Assembly: GCF_910596095.1 (NCBI RefSeq)
Contig: NC_056535.1
Coordinates: 963,001-1,027,000, forward strand
Direction of reading: 5' to 3'
Length of the DNA: 64,000 nt
Source of the DNA: Thunnus maccoyii
Taxonomy: Eukaryota > Chordata > Actinopteri > Scombriformes > Scombridae
Below are positions 12,380-25,671 of the stretch, piece after piece (position 1 is the first letter of the stretch; the number at the start of each line of letters is the position of its first letter). The position numbers were made by a program, and so were the translations under genes. Under the pieces are notes generated by a model that was not told where the DNA came from, ran no database searches, and saw only the letters and a program-made list of their open reading frames with translations.

Positions 12380-12901
12380 TGATTTGACTAAGATCTACAT
12401 TCTCCACTCAGGAGAACCACATCAATCTTGAGGAATATACAGACGGGTGATAAATTAAAGAAGAATTGGTCCCAGTCTGAATGCTTGACCCCTACAATGA
12501 GGGAATCCAGTGGCTCTTTTATGCTGTGGGGGGCATTTTGCTGGCATGGTTTGGGTCCACTTGTTCCCTTAGATGGAAGGGTCACTGCAGATCAATACAA
12601 AGTTGTTTTGAGTCAACACCTTTATCCTATGATGAAACATTTCTATCCTGATGGGAGTGGTCTCTTCCAGGATGACAATGCCCCAATTCACAGGGCTAGA
12701 GGGGTCACTGAATGGTTTGATGAGAATGAAAATGATGTGAATCATATGCTATGGCCTTTGCAGTCACCAGATCTCAACCCAATTGAACACCTATGGGAGA
12801 TTTTGGACTGCCGTGTTAGACAGCATTCTCCACTACCATCATCAAAACACCAAATGAGGGAATATTTTTTTGAAGAATGGTGTTCCTCAGCCTTGGAATG
12901 A
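12380..12901 (+). pseudogene. Tc1/mariner-like transposase, C-terminal two thirds, DD36E spacing
   Basis: The 157-residue ORF starts mid-protein: SGSFMLWGAFCWHGLGPLVP is the conserved GS(M/F)MxWG block of Tc1 transposases, GSGLFQDDNAPIHRA carries the second catalytic Asp, and [16 protein letters not shown] the catalytic Glu. Counting residues between that Asp and Glu gives 36, against 34 in typical Tc1, so it fits the DD36E group rather than DD34E. The N-terminal paired-like DNA-binding domain and the first Asp (WTDE block) are missing or unreadable upstream. The ORF ends at a TGA and is followed by the 3' non-coding part of the element. The remaining reading frame is clean, suggesting a fairly young copy. 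Confidence 0.85.
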
Positions 12902-13205
12902 GAGAGAGTGGCTGCACCAGAGATTCAGGCTCCTGAATACATCTAAAACTTGTACCTAAAAAGTGGGATATTTTGCAAAATAACCTTCAAATAATCTTCA
13001 GAAAAGACTCTAAAGAAGAGGTAACAGCATTAATCAGCAAGAACAGAAGAGGAAATATCATCTTTGGATATATTTTTTTAATGAAAACAACTAGCTAGCT
13101 AGCAAATGCTAACTGCTACCTGCCGCTGTTACCAACATTCCAAAGGAGAAACTGCACTGAGGAAGCTAACAGAAGAGTTTTTTTGTGAAGATAAGAAGAG
13201 ATATG
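12902..13205 (+). repeat. 3' terminal part of the Tc1-like element; inverted partner at the right edge of the window
   Basis: This stretch is repeated in reverse complement at about 63690-64000. Shared landmarks include AAGTGG-containing sequence after the transposase stop, TTTTGCAAAATAACCTT, GACTCTAAAGAAGA, the ACTAGCTAGCTAG run near 13090, and GAAGCTAACAGAAGAG near 13165. Similarity fades after about 13205, which gives a rough 3' end of the element. Confidence 0.8.
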
Positions 13206-13249
13206 AAGGGGCCCTTGTTGGTGGAATTCTCTTTCTCTCTCTCTCTCTC

Positions 13250-13850
13250 CATGAACTTGATGGCGGCACGACTGACGTTTGCAGTGGCCTCTCTTAATTC
13301 CGACTTTTAATTCCGTGTTTGTCCATGTCTACGTCTACATCTGTGTCATCATGTGGAATGCAAGGGAAATATGTCTATGATTGTCAGTTTGTTTTGGAAA
13401 TTTGTAACAAAGACTTTTGCTACGAGAAATACTGGCTGGGAGCTAAATCAGCTGAGCGTGCTTGGTCTGCTATGCCCAATGGGCCCAAAGGAGACCACGG
13501 CTTTGCCTGGAGTTGCTCCGGAAAGGAAACATCAAAAGCAATGCGACAGGATGCAAAAACTGGGAAAACACAGAGAAGTGCAAGCTAGGCTAACTATTAA
13601 CCCATACAAACCGGCAGTTCCAACAATCATGCTGCCTAATCTTCTCTGGACAGCAAAATGGATTATTTCACTCCCCCATCAGTGCTGGTCCCTCGTTGAC
13701 ATTCAAGAGCTGAGACATGTCCTTTCTGTTGTTGTTGCACTGCTGTGGGCTGGGAGGAACAGCATTTCGTTTTTTTTGGGTATGCAAATACACAAGAAAA
13801 TGACTAAATCTTGAATCTTTAATCTTAAATCTTGATTCTGCAAGTCTCTG
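13250..13850 (+). mobile_element. Internally deleted non-LTR retrotransposon: 5' ORF fragment joined to a LINE 3' tail
   Basis: The ORFs at 13319-13588 and 13353-13814 contain QARLTINPYKPAVPTIMLPN, a segment that precedes the endonuclease domain in fish LINEs. Instead of an endonuclease, the sequence then runs into a LINE-type 3' end (GGAACAGCATTTCG, then a CTTGAATCTTTAATCTT tail at 13805-13845). The element therefore keeps both ends and lacks the middle. A related 5' fragment lies on the minus strand at 57780-57945. Exact clade (Rex1/L2-like) is not resolved. Confidence 0.65.
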
Positions 13851-15200
13851 GAACTCTTGTGGAGGGATGAACAGATTCCATAAGCATCACTGAAGTGCCA
13901 ACAATGACAGTAAAGCACACCCTCGAGTGTAATATTGCGATTATACAACAGTTAACAACAAAATAAAAGATATAAACAAAATGTATTCATATTGTGAGGC
14001 ATTGGCTCTAAAAATAAAAAAAAAATTTGCTCGTGTTATCTCCATTTCCATGGAAATACATGGGCTATGACTAATGTCAGTACACTCCTATGTAATGAAA
14101 CATAGTTTACTGCTCCAGCAAGTATGCCAACCCTTAGTAATGACCTAGCAACAGAGACAATTTCTAGTCCCTGTTGAGTCAGCCAGCCAACTTGAATAAA
14201 TACTTTCTAGAGATCATGGGATGTCCCACACTGAATAAATACCACATTTATAAACAGAAAACTGATTTGCTACCGCAGTCTTGTAACTAAGATATCTGCT
14301 GAAATTTTTTTTTCCATGGACAGATTTCGCTACTACATCCGCAAACTTCACAGACATTTTTAAGCTAGTAGTGCCGTGTCACCAACTTACCAGCACAGGT
14401 GATGGAGTACATAAAAGTAAGCACAGCAGAAACATCAGATGGGTTGGACCACTGTGGACCACTTTAACTATATATCTTCAAATGTTACAGTTACAGCTGA
14501 AAATTACAACAGAAATAAACAGGTTTGCCGAGTTCACATATCTCCACAACTCAAATCAACTGCCAGTTGTCTACCTGGAAGTGACTGTTGTTAGCGCGAC
14601 ATCACAGTCTATAGTTGTAATCAATGGTGGAGTAATATTTATAGTGATGAGGCATTTTTCATTTGAGTAGGTGTGCCGTCATGCTCATTTGATCACATTC
14701 TAAATATCTAGTTGACCAATAAAATTACTTGATCGGAACTACCTGTTGTATAATAAAAGCTTGCACCACAGAGATAAGTTACAACACAATTCTAAGTACC
14801 AATTAAATATTCACACACATGCCCCTAGGATAGGTGTAAATCATAAAATGCTACAGAACTCACTAATGGTAAAACAGCACTTTTTCTGCCACACATCATC
14901 ATTTTTTCATTAACTGCATGCCATTTTACAACACAGTAATCCAGTACAGACCTAATTTCTTGATATGATATTTCAATATAAATCTAACTTTAGCTTAACG
15001 TTATTACAATGTGCTACGATGCCAAGTGGCTCATGCCAGCTTACACATAGCTGGTGCAACCAAGTGCAGAAATCTATCTATTGACAGATAGATTTCTATC
15101 AAATCAAAAACTTCATTTTTAAAAAAAAAAGAAATTTTCTCTGTATTAAAATGACATTGACAGAATTATATGGTATCCATCATTCTTTATTTCACATTGA
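13851..15200. other. Non-coding stretch with a perfect hairpin
   Basis: No gene is recognised; the ORF at 14371-14670 has no family features. A perfect 11-bp hairpin lies at 15069-15079 / 15086-15096 with a 6-nt loop, close to the 3' side of the minus-strand Tc1 element that follows. Confidence 0.45.
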
Positions 15201-16062
<862 letters not shown>

Positions 16063-16091
16063 TTTTTTCTTTCTTGACCATTCAAGCAATC

Positions 16092-17050
16092 CTTCTCATC
16101 CACATTGATGAGCTAAAAGATGAATTGATCAATTTGATCACTCTCAAGCTGAGTGAGGTGAAAAAGGCAGTGAAGAAGGCAAGATTGGCATCTGCCCCAG
16201 ACTGACCCGGATGTTCTGACACTCCTCTGGAGAGACTTGAGGGTTGTGTGGGAAAAGTAAGTTATCCCCAAAGCCTGGCCATGAGTGGGGGGAGTGGTAA
16301 TCCCAAAAGACAAGAATTTATCCACTATCAAACAGTTTCACCAAATAAAACTTCTGAACATAGAAGGCAAGATCTTTTTTCAGTGTGTTGGCGCTAAGAC
16401 TTGCAAAGTATCTGAAACAAAACCATTTCACTGATATGACAATCCAAAAGGCTGGCATAGCAGGCTTCTCAGGATGTCTTGAACATACCAGCATTATATG
16501 GCATCAAATCCAGACTGCTAAGAAAGAAGGAAAGGATCTGCATGTCTTGTTTCTCAACCTGGCCAACGCCTATGGATCAGTTCCTCATTCCCTACTGCTT
16601 TTGAATTATTTAAGGTGCCTGCAACAATAAAAAAAAATTGGTAAAACACTACTTCCAGGATCTGCAATTTTGTTTCACAACATCAGACTTCACCACAGCT
16701 TGGCAGCCACTGGAAGTAGGTATCATGGCAGGATGCAACATCTCTACATTGGCCTTCACTATGGCAATGGAGCTCATTATCAGAGCCTCAAAATGGGTTG
16801 CGGCAGGACAATAGCTGAAGTTTGATCAGTGACACCAATATGAGCCTATATGGATGATATAACAACACTGACGACAACTGTCCCCTGCACCAAAAGACTT
16901 CTGGAAAAGCTTCATCAAAACATCACATGGGCAAGGATGAAGTTCAAGCCCAGCAAGTGTAGATGCATTTCAATTGTCAAAGGTCAAATCACGGAGCAAA
17001 GAATTGAAAGTATTGTTATTTTAACAGTTGCTATTCTTCCCAAAATGGAG
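16092..17050 (+). mobile_element. Non-LTR reverse transcriptase fragment with YMDD box
   Basis: Plus-strand frames give KLSEVKKAVKKARLASAPD, then DKNLSTIKQF, then the ORF at 16385-16630 with QKAGIAGFSGCLEHTSIIWH and DLHVLFLNLANAYGSVPHS (RT domain, with the normal first catalytic Asp of LDLANAYGS replaced by Asn). Further on are VGIMAGCNISTLAFTMAMEL and, from 16850, YMDDITTLTTTVPCTKRLLEKL with both Asp residues of the RT box. The family is widespread in fish and invertebrates and may belong to the R2/NeSL group, but I cannot fix the clade. Several frameshifts and stops interrupt it. It abuts a Tc1 remnant on the left and an L1 on the right. Confidence 0.75.
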
Positions 17051-17061
17051 AGTGGTAGGTT

Positions 17062-19070
17062 CATCTAGCGGTGGGGGTCATGCTAATATTTTGAGTAGTG
17101 GAGTGAAGTTGAGTCCAAACAGCTCTGACAGCCTGGGAGAAACATAAATACCTAAATACATGATGTGATCCATGCATAAGGGTGGGGATAGGTGGTGTAT
17201 GGACTGGCACATCCCAGCTGTTACTATGTAATGAAAGGATGGAAGATTTGTTCCAGTTAATGGAGTAGTCAGAGACATTTGAGTATAATTCAATAAGCTT
17301 AATTGTTTCTTGTAGTGATTAGTGAGAGTCTTATAGGAACAGCAATATACCATCCATATACAAACTGATCTTATGATGCATTTTGGATGTTTGGATTTCT
17401 TTTATGTAGAATTCTGATGAATGGCTGCTGCTAAAGGTTCAATGAAAATTGTGAATAGAGAGGGAGAGAGTGGGCATCCTTGCCTAGTTCCCCTGTGCAG
17501 TGACGTTTGTCCATTGGTGATGGCAGTGGCTAAAGGAGTGGTGTATAAAATCTTGACCCAGTTAATAAATTATTCCCCAAAGCCAAATCTTTCTAGTGTG
17601 GTGAGAAAAAATTCCAGTTTACTCTGTCAAAAGCTTTTTCTTCATCTAAGGTGGCTATGATGGTACCTGCTTGCTGTAGTGATGAATAGTGCAGTAAATT
17701 AAACAGTCTGCATCACTAAATGTGTGTCTAACTTTGATAAAGCTGGTTTGATCTGAAGTGATTTTTTCTGGTCTGTGAGCTAGTGCCTTAGTGATGATTA
17801 TTATAGCCACACTGATGAGAGAAATGGGACGGTAACTTGATGGAAAAGTTGGGTCTTTGTCAGGCTATTGAAGGAGTGAAATTGTGGCTTTGTTCATACT
17901 TGTTGGAAATCTTGAATTTTGTTTTATTTCAATAATCAATTTGTTAAAGAGCGAAACTAGGACGGACCAGAAGGGATTATAGAACTCGGCAGGGAAGCCA
18001 TTGGGTCCTGGTGCTTTGTTATCTGGCATAAGATTGAGGGCAGTCAGAAGTTCATCCTGTGTTATTGGTGAATTAAGTATGCTGGTTTATTCTTTATTAA
18101 ACTGTGGTAGGTCAATGCTCTTGAGAAATGAGATGTCCTCTTGACCTCTTGTCTTTTTCTGATGAATAAGGATTGGCATAAAAACTTTTGAAAATTTTTG
18201 TTTGTGGGCTTCCCTGCTGAGTCCTTAATGGTGGAGAGTATTGCTTTTTCTTTACTTTGTTTAATTTGATTTAACAGATTTATTGTTATGGTGAAAATTT
18301 TCTTGTTGAAGTCTGTGTATCATGAATTGAGTTTTCTTTTTATAATTTCATTTAGTTGAAATATACTTAATTCTGGGTTTCCTCTGTTGGGTTACATGCA
18401 TTAATATTTTCAAGTTGTTCAGTTCGGCTTCTTGTTCCTTTTTTCTTCTTTTTTTATGAGCGGAGAATTAAATTATTTTACTTCTTAGTACTGCTTTTCC
18501 TGTTTCCCATAGAAAAGTTGGTGATGACTTTGGGGAATCATTTATTTCTAGGAAGTATGCCCACTCCTTTTTAAAGTAACTGTCAAACTGTGTTTGAGAA
18601 GAGATGTGTTAAAGCGCCATCTGGTGATGTGTTTATGTAGATCGGTGCTATTCCATGTAAATGATATAGGGGCATGGTTGCTAATAATGATGGGGTGGAT
18701 CTTTGAGTCTGAAATATTAAATATAATTGATTTACTGGTGAGGAAGAAGTCAACGTGTGAATGAGTGGTGAACTGGAAAAATGTGTACTCTCTAGCAGTT
18801 GGGTTTTGCAATCACCAGTACTATCAAGGCCAAAATCGTTCATGAATTGTTTTATTGTTTCTGAGGATTGCCAGTTATGTTTATTGCGTGAAATATTTGT
18901 TCTGTCTAGTGATGGGTCGATAACTGTGTTGAAGTTGCCTCCTATTATGACTGGGCAATTGGAAATGTTTGAGATGAAGGAAAAAAATTATGAAAAAAAT
19001 ATGGGTCATCAGTTTTTGGGCCATAAACATTGCAGATCCTTACTGAGCTATTGTTGATTGTTAAGTTTAT
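17062..19070 (-). mobile_element. L1-type LINE fragment: endonuclease end through reverse transcriptase, inactive
   Basis: Read on the minus strand from about 19070, the sequence gives the end of the L1 endonuclease (VRICNVYGPKTDDPYFFHNF; NPTAREYTFF and HPIIISNHAPISFTW from 18811), a linker, then RT motifs: NLMPDNKAPGPNGFPAEFY near 18030, YRPISLISVA, KAFDRVNW near 17630 and TRQGCPLSLSIFTIFIEPLA near 17450. The catalytic box at 17349-17360 reads YMDG instead of YADD. The ORF 17353-17078 holds the post-RT block (YLGIYVSPRLSELF) and stops abruptly where the plus-strand RT fragment begins. Many frameshifts and stops show age. The element is truncated at both ends. Confidence 0.85.
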
Positions 19071-19246
19071 GATGATAAATGATAAAAATGAGACTTCCCA
19101 TTGTTTTTGCAGTGACTGTCATTATGTACCTTAGGCAGTGTGTAATGTGGGGAGACAGGGCTGCAATGCATAAAGATTAAAATGACTGAGGTGGTGGTAG
19201 GAAAAAGACAGTAATATTGTAGAACATTTTCATAAGAATAATAGCT

Positions 19247-19247
19247 T

Positions 19248-19292
<45 letters not shown>
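19247..19292. repeat. (TA)n microsatellite
   Basis: Uninterrupted TA dinucleotide run of about 23 units, next to the 5' side of the minus-strand L1. Confidence 0.95.
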
Positions 19293-19296
<4 letters not shown>

Positions 19297-20014
19297 TATG
19301 AAAATTGCATAAAAAATAAAAAGAATCTCCAGCCATTACAAAAAGTTAGATTTGAGTTTAATTTCTGATCAGGATTTTTTTTAAAGTAAACAACCATCAG
19401 TCAGACTTTAATTCCACATGTGTTTGTAACTGATAAACATATTTTTAGTGACTTAATCATTTTTTAGTCAGTTAGCACTTTCATATAGACTTCAAGATAT
19501 CTCAACAAAGACATGAGTAGGAAAAATACATACAGCTTAAAAAAAAGAAACAATGCATTTAAAACATGCACACTTATTAGTTTAACATTAAAGAGAATAA
19601 TCAGAAGAGGAATTTAGAATGTTTGAGTATAGCTTGAAATCTTCTAAATAACCTCTCAGTTTTTATATTGCATTTTATAAAACTAAAAAGTCATCCTAAA
19701 AAATAAACTGTTGGATACCGGAAAATCCTCATATATATTCATATAAGCAGAAAACAATTACTGTGGAATTATACGGAAATTAACTACTGTGAAATTTTGC
19801 AAATAAATGTAGGCTTTTCTAAGTATTCTGTGGCAATTTCATGATAATAATAATTGACAATCAATTAAAAAACAAGAAATTTAGAAATAAAAACATATTT
19901 TACTACTAAATTTAAACACCAGATTTTTGTCTGTGCACAATAGAAAAAACATGCAGAATGCTTCAGTCTCATTCAAAAACAATACAGTCTAAATTGTGGA
20001 GAGAACTGTACAAT
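19293..20014. other. AT-rich non-coding stretch
   Basis: Nothing recognised beyond high AT content and short A/T runs. Confidence 0.45.
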
Positions 20015-20180
20015 GGACCAGTGTGTAGGACTTAGTGGCATCTAGCAATGAGGTTGCATGTTGCAACTAAATGAATACCAAAAGGGTGTCATTTTCATGG
20101 GATTATACACTAATTAAAACATGAATATTTTTTCAATTTCTGCCAATAGAATCCCCTAAACCCTCCCCCGAAGCCCAACT
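20015..20180 (+). repeat. Interspersed fish repeat (ACCAGTGTGTAGGA type), one end
   Basis: The stretch starting CCAGTGTGTAGGACTTAGTG and continuing GGCATCTAGCAATGAGGTTG resembles a repeat seen in many teleost genomes, recalled from general knowledge. Only one end is visible; the matching opposite terminus was not found nearby. Confidence 0.45.
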
Positions 20181-23062
20181 TTTCTGTGACTGTTGGTGGC
20201 ATGCTTGATGAGTCAGTTGACAATCAGACTAATGAACATTGACACCCATCGCTCTGCTCACGCTGTACTCATATATTTTTGCAGCCGTCTGTGTGACACT
20301 GCTGGGTTAATAAATAAATGTGTTAGCGCTGTAGCCGGGAGAGATCATGCATAATATTCAGGGCTGGCTTTGTGGATGAGTGTGAAGGGAGCCTGAACCA
20401 CGTGGGACTCCCACAGAAACACTGCTCCACCATACAGTGGCTATTATCCAAAGTCCCTGTGCACTTGTTTTTCTTGAGCTCTCCATCTAAAACCATCAGC
20501 CCGTCCCTCCATCACAATTATCTCATCAGCTCGCCCCCACCATCTCAATCATTTACAATGCACCAGGCACTTTCACACATCATTTATAAGAATAAAAAGC
20601 CCAGGCATTCTTGTTTGGTGTCATTCACTTTAATATGTTTTGACACTTAAATCAAACACTGCTGCTGAAACTGGACCACATGCAGCAAATACTGATTACT
20701 CACAGCTCTGTTTGATTTTGCACACACTGTCCACATGGAGACATAATGCAATGCTTGTCAAAAAACAGCCAGTGTTTTTATCTACTGTGGAGAGTTGCTT
20801 TAGTTTAACCTTGTTGATGTTGTATATTTGTTCAAATACCACAAACTGTCAGCTGTTGTTTTGGGCTGCATACTGTACTGCACCTGTCCTGGCATCAGTA
20901 GCACTGCAAGTGAAGGTTAAGGTGTGTCTACACGGGGGGCGTTAAAGCCATGATTTTCAGTTGCCTGTCTCACACACATCTGACTAAACAGATATACTTC
21001 TATTTTAATCAGTACAACTGGCTACACATGCTGCTTACCCATGTTTCACATGCAGAGCTGCAACCTGAAGTAGATTTTCAAGTTTCAAGTCTATTCTGGT
21101 TTTATACACACAACTACAGTCATTGTGTTCTCTGAGCACTTCCAAAACATGGGCGACCTACACTCTGAACACCTGAACTGACTTGCTGCTTTCACTAGGC
21201 CACGTGTACGGAGGAGGTGTTACAGCCTTAACTTGTACTTTATCTCAACCAAATTCAGACCCCTCCTCTTCTGCCTCATCTGTCTGAGGATACTGTCAGG
21301 CCATCAAGGTTGATGACTCTCACTGTAGTCACATGGTCAGATATAAATGTATGATGTATGATTGCATCTGTATTTTCCACCTAGACATGCTATGTGCCTA
21401 TACACCCAAACACTGTGTTTCTGCTACAAGAGGATGCTGATCACTGCACGTCACAGTAAACAAGCTTATCTTGTGACATAAAGTGGGGAGAAACCACAAA
21501 TGAGCTGTTGACTATGTGTTTAAGTAAAAAATAATAATAACAACAACAATGCAGTGTGCGCTAATGATGATATTTTCTCCTGGACTTTTGTTTTGTTATG
21601 TTTTATCCAATATTCATTTTTTAAATAAATAAAACTATAAAATAATAATAATAAAAAAAATCAAAATTGATTACATTTTACAAGAAGTTGAATTTAATAT
21701 AAAGTCTAATGTAGTCAGTTTCATCTAACACAGACAATGTTATTTTAATTGGCAACATTAGCTAAGCTACTAGCTAGTCAAGCACACACACACGCCTTAC
21801 TGTATGTGATCACAGATCACGAGGATGCTTGCTCCATATGTATAAAAACCAAGTGATGCTGTGCAGTCAGATGCACTCAGGACTCAATTTACGGTCACTG
21901 TTTGTAAACTGTAAAATTATGTGTGTAAAACTGGAGAAAATAGAAAGTTAAAAAAGACACTGGGTCTTTGTGATGATGATGATAATAATTTTTATTATTA
22001 TTACAAAAAAAAGCAGTATTTGTCTCTTTTAACATACAGTGAATGAAAACAGCTGACAATGTTTAATGTTCCTATCTGATAATCTGACTGAATTGTTTTA
22101 TTTCGCTCTACTGATTCACGATGGCATACCTTATGGAACAGTATATCCCATAAGTAAAGTCAAAATAATAGCCATCCAGGTATGCATTAGAATAAGTAAA
22201 ATCCAGTTTCAAACAAATATTCCTGTCACAATTTGAAATAAGAGCTAATAAATGAACATTATAATCAGCTGTGGAACACTGAAAACCCACACACATAAAC
22301 ACACACACACCTACCTAAACACATACATGCTACAATAAGGAAATCTAAGACAAACATTTTTGCCTCTTTTATTTATTTGTTTGTTGGTTTGTTTTCTCTG
22401 TCATTGTTTCGTTGTTATTGTTGCTTCTGTTTTGCCTTTTTTTTTTTGCCTTTTATTGTCTTGTGCTCCGTTATACGTTGCTTGTTTTCATATTAAAAAA
22501 ATAAGTAAATAATAAAAAAAATCAGCTTTGGGACTGGGAATGTCATTAAATAGACTACGTAACTTGCTGAGCGGTGCAATGGTAATTAAAGGACACTGGC
22601 ACATTTAACTCTGTTAATATCTTTTTTCTTAAAGCTTTAACAACTTAGTCCTGTGTAAATAACGTCCTTATGTTGTGTTTATTTGCTTCATTTTAGTGGT
22701 GTGACTGTCAGGGCTTGTACTCCTATGACAGGCACTAAGCGTTTTGTTTCCATCGCAGCTATGACAGAAAATTCCACATGTGATGAACAGTAAATATTTG
22801 GACCTTTAGCCCACCCCTGTTGCTACTTATGGCAGACAGCTGAATTGATTAAATAGAAGCGTGTCTGTTCCGTCAGCTGTGTGTGAGACTGAGACATGTG
22901 GCTGAAACCCATTGTCTAAAATATTTTTAGGAGTTATGACTGTTAAGATCTGCAAAGAACATATTACAAAATTTGACAAAAATCTGGATTCAAGTGTGAT
23001 GAATAACCTCTTCAGACATGTACAGGTGTGTTGCAGCTGCCAGTGTTAAGAGTATTGAGACA
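20181..23062. other. Non-coding stretch, mostly unique
   Basis: No gene or element is supported. Simple-sequence patches occur at 21520-21660 (AAT-rich), 21975-22010 (GAT/ATT) and 22290-22310 (CA). The ORFs here have no domain features. Confidence 0.45.
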
Positions 23063-23362
23063 CCTGTGGGCGGCTGTGGCTCAGGAGGTAAAGTGATTCC
23101 CAGCTCCTCCTATCCACATGTCGAAGTGTCCTTGGGCAAGATACTGAACCCCAAATTGCTCCTGATGGCTGTTCCATCAGTGTGTGAATGTGTGTGAATG
23201 ATTAGATTTCCTCTGATGGGCAGGTTGGGACCTTGCATGGTAGCCCCTGTACCCATTCAGTATATGAATGTGTGTGAATGGGTGAATGTGACTCGTAGTG
23301 TAAAAAGCGCTTTGAGTGATTGAAAGACTAGAAAAGCGCTATACAAGTACAATCCATTTACC
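23063..23362 (+). mobile_element. tRNA-derived SINE, pol III B box deleted
   Basis: The head GGCGGCTGTGGCTCAGGAGG carries a tRNA-like A box (TGGCTCAGGAGG). The body contains ATGTCGAAGTGTCCTTGGGC, TGTGTGAATG repeats and AAGCGCTTTGAGTG, and the tail AAAAGCGCTATACAAGTACAA followed by TCCATTTACC. These are features of a common teleost SINE. The sequence jumps from GGTAAAGTG directly to ATTCCCAGCTCCTCC, so the segment that should contain the B box (GGTTCGATTCC) is missing and the copy should not support internal pol III initiation. Confidence 0.85.
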
Positions 23363-25669
23363 TGCACTTTAACAGAAACATGACCCCCTCCCCCACACTT
23401 TTTCCTGAGGTAGTCGCTGATGAAGCGAACCCATTGAAATGAAAGTTCCCCATACGCTCCATGAAAACCTATTGGTCAAGATAGATTGATTAAATGGTTA
23501 TCCAGCCAATCACAGTCATTTGACCAACCCACCAGGCCAAGGAAGAGTAAACAGTTGAATTATGGTAAAGTTACGTGCTTCTGTCACTCGCTGCTAGCTG
23601 TGTTGACAAATTAGGGAATAACAGATCAGAGGTATTAAACAGCTATTTAATACTAGGAAATAATAACATTTTTACCCTTTGTTATTTCTGACATTGATTT
23701 TGAGTAGAGCACTGTTTTTGTGAAAGCTGCTGTGTTCTTGCCTATTTCACCCACTGAAACTGGTTGGGAGTAATGGGTATGGTCGAGTTGGACAGTATAG
23801 CTCAGTTTTCATCTTGTTGTGTGTCATGGATGAAATAAGAAAAAAGAGAATTAAAGTGTTATTCTTTATATTTTTGTGTAAAACAGATTTTTTTTAACAG
23901 ACTAAAAAGTCTAAGGACATGTGAATGTTGTATGAATATAGTATCTTGGAGTGTAGGGTGCGGTGGTACAATGTACATTTTGAACTCAATATTATTTGCA
24001 TATGGCTTTGAGGAAAATGTAGAAATGGCATGGCATTCATTTTGATTTGGCATGTTGTGGAGACTGGAGCGAGGGCCGAAGGCAGGGTCGGGGGGTGTGA
24101 GTGGTTGCGGTGCTCATGTCCTACCCCTAGAACCACCACACTTTTAAAATCACTGCTTCACCCCTTGCTATGTAGCCCCATTCACTCCCAGTCGTTTTTC
24201 ACTACCTCACATTGCTGATGGAATCCAGACTTTTTAGTCGTTCTGCTGGATGTCTTCTGATTTGTTTTGTTGCTTTGACACAGTGCTACATCACAGTTTA
24301 GCTTGATGTAATTTTTGTGATAGTGGAATAAAACCAGCTTCATATGATACTAAAAGCAACAAATAAGGAGTTTCCTCATCATGATATCCTACATACAAAT
24401 TCTTATTTATCTCTATCAAACATACATTGAGTGACCCCAAAAAAGAGACGCACATACAGATACAGAGACTTCAGTCATGAATAATCAATCACCTCCTTCT
24501 ATTTGATCAAGGCAATCCTTGGCACTATATCATCTCATAGAGGAAGGGGTCTGGGGTATTCAGAGTGGCCCCTTAATCAGAGGGAATCAGACAGAATCAG
24601 TCTCTCTATATGCCTCATCTTAGACAAACTCCCACTTTGATAGATCAAACATAAACAGACCTTGATCAATGGATAACTAATCATTAAAACCCCTGCTGCT
24701 TCAAGACTGGCCTGCTGCGACAGATGTTCCAAGTGTAAAATGCTCCTGATCATTCAAGCCCAGTGATTTAGTGAAGGTTCGAGGGATTACTCTGAAACCA
24801 AACTCATCATCAGAGCCATAACATCAATCTCACCGCCACTGCACACTCACTTATGAGGGTTAATGAGAAAGAGACCAGTCACAATCCAGGCCTGCTTGGT
24901 CAGCTTACAGTGCAAAGAGAGACACTGTGTCAGGTAAATAAGACTTCTCTGGATTGGAAAGATGAATGATCAAAAGCGGAATGTGTATGTTCTCATGAAG
25001 GAGCCCACAGGAGCCTTAAGGTCACAGAGGACAGCTTGTGATTAACTACTCAGTTTGAAGGAAGTTTGAATAAAGTTGGGACATTGAGCTGTATTAATTG
25101 AAAGGAAACTGGACTTGCTCTCTCCTTTCTTTTCTAAACTCATCCAAGATATTACATGATAATCCAGGATTCCTTTATCAGGCTTAAAGATAAAAGCCAT
25201 GTCCACACTACACCAAATCACATCTACATCTGAAATCACATCTTTTCTACTTGGTTTTGGTCTTTCGTCCACACTAAGCTGGCATTTTCCCACACAAAAT
25301 CTGAGCTTTTCAAAAACACTCTTTATGGTAAATAAAAGTGAAAACGCTGGTTGCCTGTTTTAGTGTGGATTGGGACGATTGAGCTTTTAGAAAGCACTGA
25401 TGTATGCCTGTCTGGACACAGGAGCTGTGTGGCAGTAAAACCTGTCTGCTAGATATTACCTTTATACATAACTTAACTGCAACAGCAGATATGTTTTACT
25501 AGAGATGTAATGCTGGTTGAGTTATGTTTTCTCTCGATATAGTGAGAAAATGTTAATCTGGCAAGTTGCAAAAACGTTGATACTGAAAGTGTTAGTGAAA
25601 TGTTCAGTGGTCTTACAAGAAAATATCAACTGATAGTAACTAACAATGAAAGAACATTGCCTCTAAACA
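23363..25669. other. Mostly unique non-coding stretch, candidate conserved non-coding DNA
   Basis: No coding exon is recognised. The part from about 24440 to 25030 lacks simple repeats and has balanced composition, so it is a reasonable place to look for conserved non-coding sequence. The stretch 25185-25390 includes GTCCACACTA-type sequence typical of a diffuse fish repeat. Confidence 0.35.
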
Positions 25670-25671
25670 TA

